Of a stretch of DNA of 64,000 bases, positions 10,181 to 19,233 are shown piece by piece (the stretch's first letter is position 1; every line of letters starts with the position of its first letter). This DNA is from JACCTI01 sp038237435 (GTDB taxonomy: Bacteria > Verrucomicrobiota > Verrucomicrobiia > Chthoniobacterales > UBA10450): contig JBBRYT010000007.1 of the NCBI GenBank assembly GCA_038237435.1, forward strand, positions 1 to 64,000, written 5' to 3'. The position numbers and the translations under genes were made by a program. The notes beneath the pieces were generated by a model, which ran no database searches, was not told where the DNA came from, and was given only the letters and a program-made list of their open reading frames with translations.

Positions 10181-10425
10181 GTTCGAGCTTCTCGGAAGTG
10201 ACGCCAGTTCCCGGGCCCGGCGCGGTCGCCTAACGACTGCTCACGCTGTGATCGAGACGCCGGAAGATCACGGACGAAGGCCACATTTTCAAAATCATCT
10301 CCACGCCGCGCCGACGTTTATTTCGCCGGAAGTGGCGATGGAAATTCAGCACTCGTTAGGCGAACCACAGGAAAGATGCGGCCCATGCGAATGGACAACA
10401 GACCTTCGGGATCGTGCGGGGCGTT
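10181..10425 (+). pseudogene. Decayed partial copy of tgt
   Basis: This otherwise gene-free stretch aligns to the intact tgt downstream in three blocks. 10181-10263 matches the first codons of tgt (from 11835), with identical spacing to the shared CCTAACGA motif. 10264-10360 matches tgt from 12142 after an internal deletion of about 225 nt, including the shared cattttcaaaatcatctc. About 10370-10425 matches the tgt region near 12340-12395 after a further deletion. The frame is destroyed, so it cannot encode an enzyme. The copy has diverged well beyond a recent duplication. Nothing else was recognised in the flanks 10070-10180 and 10426-10515. Confidence 0.8.
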
Positions 10426-10515
10426 AGAGATGGGAGTCTTCCAGCTTGCAATCTCTTGAGACAACCGGTTATCCCATGGTGATCACTTCACGTCGCCATT
10501 TGAATTAAAACTTCC

Positions 10516-11772
10516 GTGTCTAGATTTCTTTGGACTCAAAAACAGCACACCGGTCCTAAGTCTCGTTTTGCGCACAGTGTGGCTTTCGACGCGGAACACG
10601 CGCACACGTTACTGTTCGGAGGCGACGCATCAGGCGGTCACTTCTTTGGCGACAGCTGGGGATGGGACGGCGAGCACTGGACACAACTGGCGGATATCGG
10701 ACCAAGCGCACGTTCGGGCCATGCCATGGCTTACGACAATGTGCGCAAGCGCGTTGTCTTATTTGGAGGAGCTTCGCGCGAAGGTCATCGGGATACTTGG
10801 GAATGGAACGGGGAGGAGTGGACGCAGGTCGCCGATGACGGACCTGCCGCGCGTTTCGCTCACGCCATGGCCTTTGATAGCTCTCGCAATCGCGTTGTTC
10901 TTTTTGGCGGCCAGACCCCGGAGGCTAAGATGCTCGATGATACCTGGGAGTGGGATGGCGAGGTTTGGACACAGGTAGAAGACACGGGACCTACCGCGCG
11001 CAAAGCCAGCGCGGGGACTTTTGATAATGCGCGAAAGCGGTTCGTCCTTTTCGGGGGCGACGCTGGGAAGGAAAGCTTCGGAGATACTTGGGAATGGAAT
11101 GGAACTGTCTGGACTGAGGTCGCTGATTTCGGCCCGGAGCCGCGCACGGCGGCAGCGATGGCGTTCAAGGGCGACCGAGTTTCTCTTTTCGGTGGGGTGG
11201 GATCCTTGCAGGCGGAAGGACAGCCACAAATATTTGCCAATACCTGGGAGTGGGATGGAAAGCATTGGACTCAACGACAAGACATCGGGCCGGCCGGACG
11301 CTGGGCTCACGCGATGGTCTTCGATAGTGTACGAGGTGCGGTCGTCATTTTCGGCGGCGCAGCCGTCTTCCCGTTGGAGGCGCCGGAACTAATCTTCGGC
11401 GATACTTGGGAACATGTTGAAGGCGCGATTGGCCAACCACCACCACCGCCCGCGGGCGGCGAGTTGGAATCCTTTGTTATTCAACCGGCGACGGTGAGAC
11501 AAGGCGAACGGGCAACCGGGATCGTGACCTTGGGCAAAGGTTTTCCACGGGCGGAGGTTCTGCTCACACCAGACGCGAACGTGAAGTTCCTCTTCGATCC
11601 ACCGGTCGTAAATCAACCTCCCGGCGGCCACCTAATATTCCCACCTGGAACCCAGACCCTTCAGTTTCGATTCAGAGATCAACCCGGTAGTCCAATTCCT
11701 CTTAACGTTCCGATCTCGATCAGAGCCGATTTCGGTGATAGCTCGTTAACGGCGAGCATAACACTGACTTAG
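10516..11772 (+). CDS. Kelch-repeat beta-propeller protein with C-terminal Ig-like domain
   Basis: This 418-residue protein has six repeats of about 50-55 residues with the pattern HAMAFDxxRxRVVLFGG...DTWEWDGxxWTQV...GPxAR, which predict a six-bladed Kelch propeller over residues 1-310. A Pro-rich linker (QPPPPPAGG) leads to a C-terminal domain of about 100 residues that looks Ig- or cohesin-like (ESFVIQPATVRQGERATGIV). The start is GTG; an in-frame TGA lies 15 nt upstream, so the protein cannot begin earlier in this frame. No signal peptide is evident, which is odd for this fold in bacteria. It lies between a decayed and an intact tgt copy. The ligand is unknown. Confidence 0.8.
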   Translation: MSRFLWTQKQHTGPKSRFAHSVAFDAEHAHTLLFGGDASGGHFFGDSWGWDGEHWTQLADIGPSARSGHAMAYDNVRKRVVLFGGASREGHRDTWEWNGEEWTQVADDGPAARFAHAMAFDSSRNRVVLFGGQTPEAKMLDDTWEWDGEVWTQVEDTGPTARKASAGTFDNARKRFVLFGGDAGKESFGDTWEWNGTVWTEVADFGPEPRTAAAMAFKGDRVSLFGGVGSLQAEGQPQIFANTWEWDGKHWTQRQDIGPAGRWAHAMVFDSVRGAVVIFGGAAVFPLEAPELIFGDTWEHVEGAIGQPPPPPAGGELESFVIQPATVRQGERATGIVTLGKGFPRAEVLLTPDANVKFLFDPPVVNQPPGGHLIFPPGTQTLQFRFRDQPGSPIPLNVPISIRADFGDSSLTASITLT

Positions 11773-11832
11773 TAAGAGTGGCCGGTGGCGCGGATGAGGT
11801 GTCGGCCGAAATTCTTCTCGCCTGTCCCGCCG

Positions 11833-12954
11833 ATGTTCGAACTTCTAGTTTCCGATACTGAATCAAAAGCGCGCCGTGGTCGCCTAACGACTGTTCACGG
11901 CGTGATCGAGACACCGGCCTTCATGCCGGTGGGAACGCAAGGCAGCGTGAAGGCGGTCAGTCCGCGCGAGCTGCGCGAGATGAATGCGCAGGTCGTGCTC
12001 GGCAATACTTATCATCTCTTCGTTAGGCCGGGGCTGGAGGTGATCGGAAAATTCGGCGGCCTGCATCGGTTCATGAATTGGGGCGGACCGATTTTAACCG
12101 ACAGCGGTGGTTACCAAATTTTCTCGCTGGCGAAGCTGCGCAAGATCACGGAGGAAGGCGCGCATTTTCAAAATCATCTCGATGGGACGCCGACGTTTAT
12201 TTCGCCGGAGATCGCGATGGAAATTCAAGCCGCGCTCGGCAGCGATGTGGCGATGGTGCTGGACGAATGCCCGCCGTGGCCGTGCGAAAAAGATTACGCG
12301 GCGCGGAGCCTGGAGATGACGATCCGTTGGGCCAAGCGATGCAAGGAGGCGCCTCATCCGGATGGACAATTGGTTTTTGGAATTGTCCAAGGCGCGACCT
12401 TTGCGGATCTGCGACGCGAGAGTGCGGAGGCGTTGGTCGAGATTGGATTCGACGGCTACGCGATCGGCGGCGTTAGTGTGGGCGAACCGGAATCTGAGAT
12501 GATGCTCGCGGTGGAAAACGCCGCGCCGTTTTTGCCTAACGACAAACCGCGTTATGCCATGGGTCTGGGCTCGCCGCCGCAAATGCTTGAGCTGATCGCG
12601 CGCGGTGTGGACATGTTCGATTGCGTGCTGCCGACACGCGTGGCGCGAAACGGCATGGCCTTCACGAACGCGGGCACGACGAATGTGAAAAACGCGGTGC
12701 ACACGTTCGAAACCGGCCCGATCGAAGAGGGCTGTACTTGCGAAGCATGCGCCGGAGGATTCAGCCGCGCGTATTTGCGGCACATGTTGAAGTCGGAGGA
12801 AATTCTCGGGCTGCGCCTCGTTTCACTGCACAATCTTCATTTCTATCTGGACCTGATGAAGCGCGCGCGCGTTGCAATCGAGAATGGCACCTTCGCGGAT
12901 TTCCGCCGCGCGTTCGTCGGCAATTACAAACCGCGCGAGTTGCCTAACGAGTAG
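11833..12954 (+). CDS. tgt: tRNA-guanine(34) transglycosylase
   Basis: Tgt exchanges guanine 34 for preQ1 in tRNAs with GUN anticodons during queuosine synthesis. The 373-residue protein starts at MFELLVSDTES; upstream in-frame codons are not Tgt-like. Asp90 (LTDSGGYQ) is the general acid/base and Asp263 (FDCVLPTR) the nucleophile. Zinc ligands are Cys301, Cys303, Cys306 (CTCEAC) and a His in SLHNLH near 333. GIVQGA and GYAIGGVSVGEP are also present. The 3' end overlaps the convergent SGNH gene by 11 nt, and this overlap contains a GCCTAACGAG motif. queA, usually a neighbour, is not in the window. Confidence 0.96.
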   Translation: MFELLVSDTESKARRGRLTTVHGVIETPAFMPVGTQGSVKAVSPRELREMNAQVVLGNTYHLFVRPGLEVIGKFGGLHRFMNWGGPILTDSGGYQIFSLAKLRKITEEGAHFQNHLDGTPTFISPEIAMEIQAALGSDVAMVLDECPPWPCEKDYAARSLEMTIRWAKRCKEAPHPDGQLVFGIVQGATFADLRRESAEALVEIGFDGYAIGGVSVGEPESEMMLAVENAAPFLPNDKPRYAMGLGSPPQMLELIARGVDMFDCVLPTRVARNGMAFTNAGTTNVKNAVHTFETGPIEEGCTCEACAGGFSRAYLRHMLKSEEILGLRLVSLHNLHFYLDLMKRARVAIENGTFADFRRAFVGNYKPRELPNE

Positions 12955-13729
12955 CGACGCGCGGACGCAATCTTGCGTCGAGCAACGGATTCAACTTCGC
13001 CGCCCATTCGCGGGACGCTTCACTATTATAGTGAACACCATCTCCGCCGGTCCTGCCACGTCGGTAACTGGTGATCTTGCTTGAATCAATGGTCGTAAAA
13101 CCGTCGCGGGCGGCGGCTTTTTTGATCGCGTTGTGCACGCGGTTCTGCGCGGAGCGTTTCATCGCGGAATGATCAGGCGGTTCTATCCAAACAATTTGCG
13201 TGATACCCCCGATACTGCGCGCCCCGCCGATCAACTGATCGGCGAACGCCCCCATCTCTGGCTCGCTCAGATTTCGGTCCATCCAGTTCGTGCCCTGCTG
13301 CACGATCACGATCGTCGGATGAAATCGCCTAACGAGTGTTTCGATCTTCGGTGTAGAGGTCGGCCGCGGCTTCCGGCCGTTGAGGAAATCCCGCATGATC
13401 GCGGTATCGGGCGTCGCTTCGCGGTAACCGCATTTCGTCACGAAAAACGGTTGGCTGCGCAGCCAGTTTTCCGGAGACGAACCGCATGACGCGTAGGCCG
13501 CGACGTTTTGTGAGCCGTAATTTTTCGCGAGATGAAGTTGCACCGCTTCGCCAAACGCACCGACCGAAAGCGAATCGCCAATCATCAAAACGCGCGCCGT
13601 TTGCGCCGGCGTTTCCGCGGGACTCGATTTTTTCGCGGCGCGCGCGGTTTTCGCCATTCCATCTGTGGCCAACAAAAAACATCCGACGCACAACGCCGCG
13701 GCCAAAACGGTGACGATAGAACGCGTCAT
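12944..13729 (-). CDS. Secreted SGNH-family hydrolase (O-acetylation locus)
   Basis: The start at 13729 (MTRSIVTVLAAALCVGC) overlaps the upstream gene's stop in ATGA and begins a signal peptide. The 261-residue product has block I GDSLS at 51-54 and a C-terminal DGVHY at 230-234, giving the Ser, Asp and His of the SGNH triad; QQGTNW resembles block III. Such proteins act as esterases or acetyltransferases on glycans. It is the second of three minus-strand genes facing away from algI, so transfer or removal of acetyl groups on an exported polysaccharide is the likely role. The exact substrate is unknown. Confidence 0.75.
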   Translation of the reverse strand: MTRSIVTVLAAALCVGCFLLATDGMAKTARAAKKSSPAETPAQTARVLMIGDSLSVGAFGEAVQLHLAKNYGSQNVAAYASCGSSPENWLRSQPFFVTKCGYREATPDTAIMRDFLNGRKPRPTSTPKIETLVRRFHPTIVIVQQGTNWMDRNLSEPEMGAFADQLIGGARSIGGITQIVWIEPPDHSAMKRSAQNRVHNAIKKAAARDGFTTIDSSKITSYRRGRTGGDGVHYNSEASREWAAKLNPLLDARLRPRVATR

Positions 13730-14991
13730 CGTGTTCGCTCCCCGGGATGACGCTTCAGGTCCTCCAGGCGCATGTAGGGCTGCAGATCCACCTGGTTGGT
13801 TTCGTCTTTTGCCTTGGCTGTCTCCCACAATGTTCCGTCCATGGGATGGAGCCGGAGTTTGTAATTTTTTCCAATTCGAAACTTATCTAGCTTCTGTTTT
13901 TTCAAGGCGATGAAGGACGGATGCATGACCAGCACCTGTCGCTCCGGGTAGTTTCCGCGCACGACTTTTTCGATGTCGTAAACGTAAGCGACGAGTGATT
14001 CCTGGTAGGGCAACAATTCCTCCTGCGTGATTGGTTCCGATTTAAAAACGAGTTTCGCCTTCACGATGAGCGGCTCATCTTTTTTTCGCGGCGCAGGAAT
14101 CGAACCGACGGGCTCCGCCGGGAGCGCGGTGGCCAGGTCGCAAAGCAGCGGCGCGGTCGCGAGTGGCTGCGCGGCCAGATCTTTTTGGATGATCGAGTAA
14201 ACGTTGTCGGCCCACAAATTCATGTCGTCGCCGAGAAAATGTTCCTTGTCCGGATCCATGTGTTTATAAGGATACGAGACGAGCATCCGGCTATCGATCA
14301 CCGTGCCTAACGACCCGAGCTGCCGCCGCGTTTCCTCGAAAAGAAAATCCTGCACCGGCTTTGCCACGCGGCCGGATGTTGGCGGGCTGAGCCAATAGAT
14401 TTTCTTTAGCGACGATGGACGCGCGACCGCCTTGTGGGTGAACGGCATAAAGTAAGTGCGCAAGGCAGCGGCGTTTTGCGACGGATGCACCGTCTTCGCA
14501 TCCGGGAAGAGTCCGAAGAGGTTGCTGCCGGTCTGCACCACGAGAATGTCCGGATGGAGCGTACTCAACATGTCTTCTAATTTCGGGACAGGATGCGGCT
14601 GCGGCACGTGACCGCGCGTCATGCCGTAAGTGTCCTGCATTTGCCGCGGCTGTTTCGCGCCCGCGCTGGACTCGATGCTCCAATAACCGCAGAGCGCTTT
14701 GATACTGTTGTAAGGTTTTTCTTTTAACCAACTAAGCGGGTTCGTGCCGCAGGCCATGTAGGTAAAAGTCGCGCGGACATTTGGGTCGTTGCGAAAATGT
14801 TCGTCGAGTCGCTGACCCAATCCGCAGAGAGCGAGCGAATCGCCGAGGATAAGAACGTTCATGCCCGCGCTATTGGTTAGCGGCACGGTCGGCAACAGGG
14901 CAGTTTGTTCTTTTGGCTTGGCCGCTGGAGTCGAGGCGATGAGCGCGAAAACCCAAAAAACACTCGTTAGGCGCAGAAAGCGTCTTGTCAT
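13726..14991 (-). CDS. Secreted SGNH-family protein with extra C-terminal domain
   Basis: This 421-residue protein has a signal peptide (MTRRFLRLTSVFWVFALIAS) and an SGNH domain beginning NVLILGDSLALCG (GDSL at 50-53). A region near 165-180 (ILVVQTGSNLFG) resembles block III. From about 300 a separate domain follows, containing LLPYQESLVAYVYDIEKV and GKNYKLRLHPMDG; a similar module closes the AlgJ-like protein at 17620. The gene overlaps the next SGNH gene by 4 nt and follows the AlgX-like gene by about 10 nt, forming one operon. It probably takes part in O-acetylation of an exopolysaccharide in the periplasm. Confidence 0.7.
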   Translation of the reverse strand: MTRRFLRLTSVFWVFALIASTPAAKPKEQTALLPTVPLTNSAGMNVLILGDSLALCGLGQRLDEHFRNDPNVRATFTYMACGTNPLSWLKEKPYNSIKALCGYWSIESSAGAKQPRQMQDTYGMTRGHVPQPHPVPKLEDMLSTLHPDILVVQTGSNLFGLFPDAKTVHPSQNAAALRTYFMPFTHKAVARPSSLKKIYWLSPPTSGRVAKPVQDFLFEETRRQLGSLGTVIDSRMLVSYPYKHMDPDKEHFLGDDMNLWADNVYSIIQKDLAAQPLATAPLLCDLATALPAEPVGSIPAPRKKDEPLIVKAKLVFKSEPITQEELLPYQESLVAYVYDIEKVVRGNYPERQVLVMHPSFIALKKQKLDKFRIGKNYKLRLHPMDGTLWETAKAKDETNQVDLQPYMRLEDLKRHPGERTR

Positions 14992-15001
14992 TACTCGCTA
15001 A

Positions 15002-16057
15002 TTATTTCGCGATTGGCTGCGGTACCCAACCTTGATCCGTCTCGGTAAATTCGCGAGCGGCGAAACACCAGATCACCATTTTTTTCTTCACCAGATAATC
15101 GGGATCGCTTTTGCCGCGGCGATACAACGTGACTCGCACGGCCGTGGCACCAGAACCGCGCGTACCGATCAAATCGGGCGCGTAACCTAATTCATTCGCG
15201 AGTTGATCGATCAAGCCCGCGCGCTCGGCCAGAAATTCGTGAAAGACGAGCGTGTGACTGTCGCCCATGATAAGCAGTGGACTGTTGGGGTCAGGTTGCA
15301 CCGCCGCGCCATTCCCCTTCTCAGAAATTACACGCAGAGAAATATTTTCCGGCGCGGGTTTGCTCACGTCATGCGGCAGCAGACTGCGCAAATCGCCTTC
15401 GATCGTTTCGTCTTTCCATTGCGTCGCACATTCTTTGGGCGACGCGGGCGCGGGAATTTTTGCACGCACACGTTCAGCGATTGCCGACGCCGCGAGAACG
15501 ACTCCGGTGCCCGACCAATGACTGTCGGTCTTGCAATAAAAAGCACCGCGCGCGGTCTCCGGCGGTTGCGCGAAAGTCGTGCTCAAGTCGAGCACATCGA
15601 CGCCCTGCGCGCGAAGTTCCTTGTAGAATTCTTCGAGATACGGCGCGCTCGCCGCAGGACCCGAGGCATTGGCCAAACCGAGTTTATCCGCGTAAATCGC
15701 CGCCTTCGGCGGAACCGGCACGAGCAGCAAATCGATTCCGCGTTCTTTAAGTTGCCGGCGAAAGTCAACGATCGCCGGAATCGGATCGCCTGCGCTCGAT
15801 TTGTGGCGCGCAGCCTTCGCGGCCGCATTTCCCCAGAAAGAACCTTGCGCGAGAAAACGCAATTCGCTGGTGAGAAACAACCACCCATCCGCGCCCGACA
15901 TCGCGTTAACGTTTCGTCTTTCCAGCGCCGAAACTTTGGCCGCGAGTTCGTTCCGAAATTTTTGCTGCGTCGGCGTGAGAGTGGCGTCGGTTTCCTCCGC
16001 CGCGACCAAGAACGGCGCGGCGAGAATCAGCAGCGCAAGCATGCAGAGGGAACGCAT
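15002..16057 (-). CDS. AlgX/AlgJ-like polysaccharide O-acetyltransferase
   Basis: The start at MRSLCMLALLILAAPFLVAA (16057) gives a clear signal peptide; longer in-frame starts lack one. The 351-residue protein has the AlgX/AlgJ hallmarks: GADGWLFL near 55-62, LLVPVPPKAAIY, DSHW at 178-181 (catalytic Asp/His) and GDSH at 265-268 (catalytic Ser). In alginate and cellulose systems these proteins take acetyl groups delivered across the membrane by AlgI and place them on the polymer. The gene is divergent from algI with about 95 nt between starts, so a shared bidirectional promoter region is likely. Confidence 0.85.
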   Translation of the reverse strand: MRSLCMLALLILAAPFLVAAEETDATLTPTQQKFRNELAAKVSALERRNVNAMSGADGWLFLTSELRFLAQGSFWGNAAAKAARHKSSAGDPIPAIVDFRRQLKERGIDLLLVPVPPKAAIYADKLGLANASGPAASAPYLEEFYKELRAQGVDVLDLSTTFAQPPETARGAFYCKTDSHWSGTGVVLAASAIAERVRAKIPAPASPKECATQWKDETIEGDLRSLLPHDVSKPAPENISLRVISEKGNGAAVQPDPNSPLLIMGDSHTLVFHEFLAERAGLIDQLANELGYAPDLIGTRGSGATAVRVTLYRRGKSDPDYLVKKKMVIWCFAAREFTETDQGWVPQPIAK

Positions 16058-16152
16058 GGCGCATAAGGGAGACTGGATGAGACGATCTCGCAACATCGGT
16101 GGGCTTTTCTTTTTTCTTTATACGCGGCGCGGTCTAAGAGTCTTTCACCGAC

Positions 16153-17619
16153 GTGGTTTTTAGTTCGCACGTTTTCATTTTTTATTTTCTGCCAGTCGCC
16201 CTGGCCGGCTATTACGCGCTCGCCTGGGCGCCGCAACGCTGGCGAAATTTCTGGCTCATCCTGACCGGCTATTTTTTCTACGGCTGGGCCGAGCCGCGCT
16301 TCATCGTGCTGATGTTTGCGACGACCTTTGTCGATTGGCTCATGAGTTTGGTCATCGCGCACGATTCGTGGAGCGTGTGGGGAAAGCCGGTTCACGTTTT
16401 GCGGAAACGCGCGCCGCGCTCGCGCCTTCAACGCGGCGCTATCGCGACGTCGGTGATTCTGAATCTCGTCGTGCTCGGCTTCTTCAAATACTTCAACTTC
16501 GGCGTTGATAGCTACAACGCGGTCGTGGACTCGTTAGGCGGGAGCCACGCGCATTGGGACACGGTGCTGCGAGTGGTCCTGCCGCTCGGGATCAGCTTCT
16601 ACACTTTCCAGGCGCTTAGTTACACGATCGACGTCTATCGCGGCGAAGCGGAAGCGATGACCAACTTCATCGATTTTTCGTGTTTCGTTTCCATGTTCCC
16701 CCATCTGGTCGCGGGACCGATCCTGAAGTTTTCGTTTTTGGCCGAGCAACTAAAACATCGCCGCCTAACGAGTGATAAATTTGCGCGCGGGGTTGCCTTT
16801 TTTATGCTCGGCCTGACCAAGAAAATCCTGCTGGCGAATCCGTGCGGAAAAATAGCCGACACCTGTTTCGATGCTGGCTCGATCGGAACGCTCGATGCCT
16901 GGTTCGGATCGGTGGCTTATGCGTTTCAAATTTACTTCGACTTCAGCGGCTATTCCGACATGGCGATCGGTCTTGGTCTCATGCTCGGGTTCGTCTTCGC
17001 GAAAAATTTCGATTCACCTTATCGCGCGGAATCGATCACCGATTTCTGGCGGCGCTGGCACATCTCGCTTTCGACCTGGCTGCGCGAATATCTCTACATC
17101 CCGCTCGGCGGAAATCGCCGCGGCCTAACGAAAACTTACGCCAACCTCATCATCACGATGTTGCTCGGCGGATTATGGCATGGCGCATCGTGGAACTTTG
17201 TCATCTGGGGCGGAATGCACGGCGGCATGCTGGCCTTTGAGCGCAGCCAAGGTCGGGAAGGTTTTTATCACAGCCTGCCGAAGCCACTGCGCATTATTAT
17301 TACCTTCATCATTGTCTTGTTAGGCTGGGTTTTCTTCCGTGCGAGCGATCTGCCTCGCGCGGTCGCTTATCTCGCGAGCATGTTCGGTCTGGCGCATGCG
17401 ACCGCCAGCGCGTCGTTGCTCAGCGGCATCATTTATCAACGCTATTATTTGCTCTCGTTAGGCATCGCAGCGCTCGTCGTCTGGGCCGGCCGACAGACGT
17501 GGGATTGGACGCAACAACTCACGCTGCCGAAAACGGCCGTCTGCTTCGGACTTGGCTGGGTCGCGCTCATCGTGCTCGCGACTCAGGAGTACAATCCGTT
17601 CATTTATTTCATCTTCTAA
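16153..17619 (+). CDS. algI: AlgI-type MBOAT membrane O-acyltransferase
   Basis: This 488-residue multi-pass membrane protein has the MBOAT/AlgI pattern: HVFIFYFLPVALAGYY at the N-terminus, FFKYFNFG, LPLGISFYTFQALSYTIDVYRG, FPHLVAGPI, FDFSGYSDMAIGLG, FWRRWHISLSTWLR and GLWHGASWNF, whose His near 343 is the catalytic residue of the family. AlgI moves acetyl from a cytoplasmic donor across the inner membrane to a periplasmic AlgJ/AlgX-type acetyltransferase. The start is GTG. The next gene (AlgJ-like) follows with no spacer. The polymer is not shown; alginate, cellulose or another exopolysaccharide are all possible. Confidence 0.9.
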   Translation: MVFSSHVFIFYFLPVALAGYYALAWAPQRWRNFWLILTGYFFYGWAEPRFIVLMFATTFVDWLMSLVIAHDSWSVWGKPVHVLRKRAPRSRLQRGAIATSVILNLVVLGFFKYFNFGVDSYNAVVDSLGGSHAHWDTVLRVVLPLGISFYTFQALSYTIDVYRGEAEAMTNFIDFSCFVSMFPHLVAGPILKFSFLAEQLKHRRLTSDKFARGVAFFMLGLTKKILLANPCGKIADTCFDAGSIGTLDAWFGSVAYAFQIYFDFSGYSDMAIGLGLMLGFVFAKNFDSPYRAESITDFWRRWHISLSTWLREYLYIPLGGNRRGLTKTYANLIITMLLGGLWHGASWNFVIWGGMHGGMLAFERSQGREGFYHSLPKPLRIIITFIIVLLGWVFFRASDLPRAVAYLASMFGLAHATASASLLSGIIYQRYYLLSLGIAALVVWAGRQTWDWTQQLTLPKTAVCFGLGWVALIVLATQEYNPFIYFIF

Positions 17620-19233
17620 ATGGAACCGCGTACCCCAACGCATTCGCTTCCGAGTTACGATGAACCGACGCCGGAGACGGGCGGAAAAATTTCGCGCGAA
17701 GAAGAAGCGGAGCGCGCGCTTAAACACACGGAATTCACCGCCGGCGCGCGCGGAATTCTCATCTCACTTTTCCTGCTCACAATCGTCTCTGTGCCGACGA
17801 TCCAATTTTTCGCCGGCACCTGGCTAAAGTTGAATGCAAAAATGTTTATGCGCGCAGAGACCATTAAATCTTTCGAGAAACAACTCGAAGAGGAGTCCGT
17901 CGTTTCCCGATGGCTTCTGCCGCGAACGCAATCGCTTCTCACCGGCAAACTCGGCGCGGGCAACGAGCAGGTTTATCTCGGACGCAACGGTTGGCTGTTT
18001 TATCGACCCGATGTCGATTATGTGACCGGGTCGCCGTTTCTCTCCGAGGCGTGGCAACGCAAACGCCTGCACGCCGCGAAGGTTCAGCCGGACCCGATCA
18101 AAGCGATCGTGCAATTTCGCGATCAGCTCGCGGCGCGCGGGATTGATCTCGTGATCGTGCCGGTCCCGGTGAAGCCGGCCATCGAAGGTGCGCAGCTCAG
18201 CACAAAAGCCGGCCCGCGATTGCAGAATGGGTCATTCGAGGAATTTAAAAATCGCCTAACGAGCGGTGGCGTAAAGATTTTCGATCCCGCTCCGTTTTAC
18301 GTGGAAACCGAAAGCGAAAAATACCTGACGAGCGATACGCATTGGAAACCGGAAACGATGGAACTGGTCGTGCGGAAATTAGCCGGGACGCTACAACTTC
18401 CTGAAATAGAAAGTCAGAGACCGTTTCAAACTAACGAATTGGAAATTAGCGGCAGCGGTGATGTGGCGCGCATGCTGCGATTGGCGCCTGACGAGCAGTT
18501 GTATCCTCGGCAACGCGTCACCATTCATCAAATCACGAATGGCGATGCGTTTTGGCGACCAAGCGCGGACGCGGATGTGCTCGTGCTCGGGGATAGTTTC
18601 GCGAATATTTTTTCGCAAGAGGGACTGGGCTGGGGCGAATCGGCCGGCTTTGCCGAGCAACTCAGCCGCTCGTTAGGCGATCGCCCGCTCGATTGCATCC
18701 TGCGCAACAGCGACGGCGCTTTCGCCACGCGCGAAATTCTGGCACGTGATCTCGCGCGCGGTCGAGATCGATTAGCCGGAAAGAAATTGGTAATTTGGGA
18801 ATTCGCCGCGCGTGAGCTGGCCTTTGGAAATTGGAAACTACTGGATCTGAAACTTCGCCAGCCTGGCGCCGCGCAATTTTTTTCTCCGAAACCTGGCGAA
18901 ATGGTTGAGGCAACCGGCACCATCGAGAACCTCTCGTTAGTCCCGCGGCCGGCCACCGTTCCATATCAAGACCACGTGATGACGGTGCAACTTTCCGAGA
19001 TAAAAATTAGCGGAAAAGCAAATGCCGGCGCGTTAAAGGCCGTCGTTTACCTCTTGAGCATGCACGACAATGTCTGGACGGCCGCGGGGCGCTTGCGCGT
19101 GGGCGATCAAATAACTTTGCGCCTGCGTGCGTGGGCGGACATCGCTGCGCAATACGAAGGAATTAATCGCAGCGAGCTCGACGATCCGGCGCTCCAACTA
19201 GAAGAACCGGCCTGGGGCGAAATTGTGAAGTGA
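17620..19233 (+). CDS. AlgJ-like O-acetyltransferase, membrane-anchored SGNH protein
   Basis: This 537-residue protein begins directly after the algI stop. An N-terminal cytoplasmic stretch and one membrane segment (GILISLFLLTIVSVPTIQFFAG, about 45-66) precede the periplasmic part. GRNGWLFYRP marks the AlgJ/AlgX family; DTHW at 239-242 and GDSF around 324-327 supply the catalytic residues. After about residue 430 comes a domain with TVPYQDHVMTVQLSEIKI and GDQITLRLRAWAD, also found in the SGNH protein at 13726. It is predicted to accept acetyl groups from AlgI and transfer them to polysaccharide. Its stop is TGA, evidence that TGA is a normal stop in this genome. Confidence 0.85.
   Translation: MEPRTPTHSLPSYDEPTPETGGKISREEEAERALKHTEFTAGARGILISLFLLTIVSVPTIQFFAGTWLKLNAKMFMRAETIKSFEKQLEEESVVSRWLLPRTQSLLTGKLGAGNEQVYLGRNGWLFYRPDVDYVTGSPFLSEAWQRKRLHAAKVQPDPIKAIVQFRDQLAARGIDLVIVPVPVKPAIEGAQLSTKAGPRLQNGSFEEFKNRLTSGGVKIFDPAPFYVETESEKYLTSDTHWKPETMELVVRKLAGTLQLPEIESQRPFQTNELEISGSGDVARMLRLAPDEQLYPRQRVTIHQITNGDAFWRPSADADVLVLGDSFANIFSQEGLGWGESAGFAEQLSRSLGDRPLDCILRNSDGAFATREILARDLARGRDRLAGKKLVIWEFAARELAFGNWKLLDLKLRQPGAAQFFSPKPGEMVEATGTIENLSLVPRPATVPYQDHVMTVQLSEIKISGKANAGALKAVVYLLSMHDNVWTAAGRLRVGDQITLRLRAWADIAAQYEGINRSELDDPALQLEEPAWGEIVK

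Noticed and set aside
15203..16066. 287-residue frame opposite the AlgX-like gene
   Set aside because: Arg-rich shadow of the AlgX-like gene; no domain, and the coding signal is on the minus strand.
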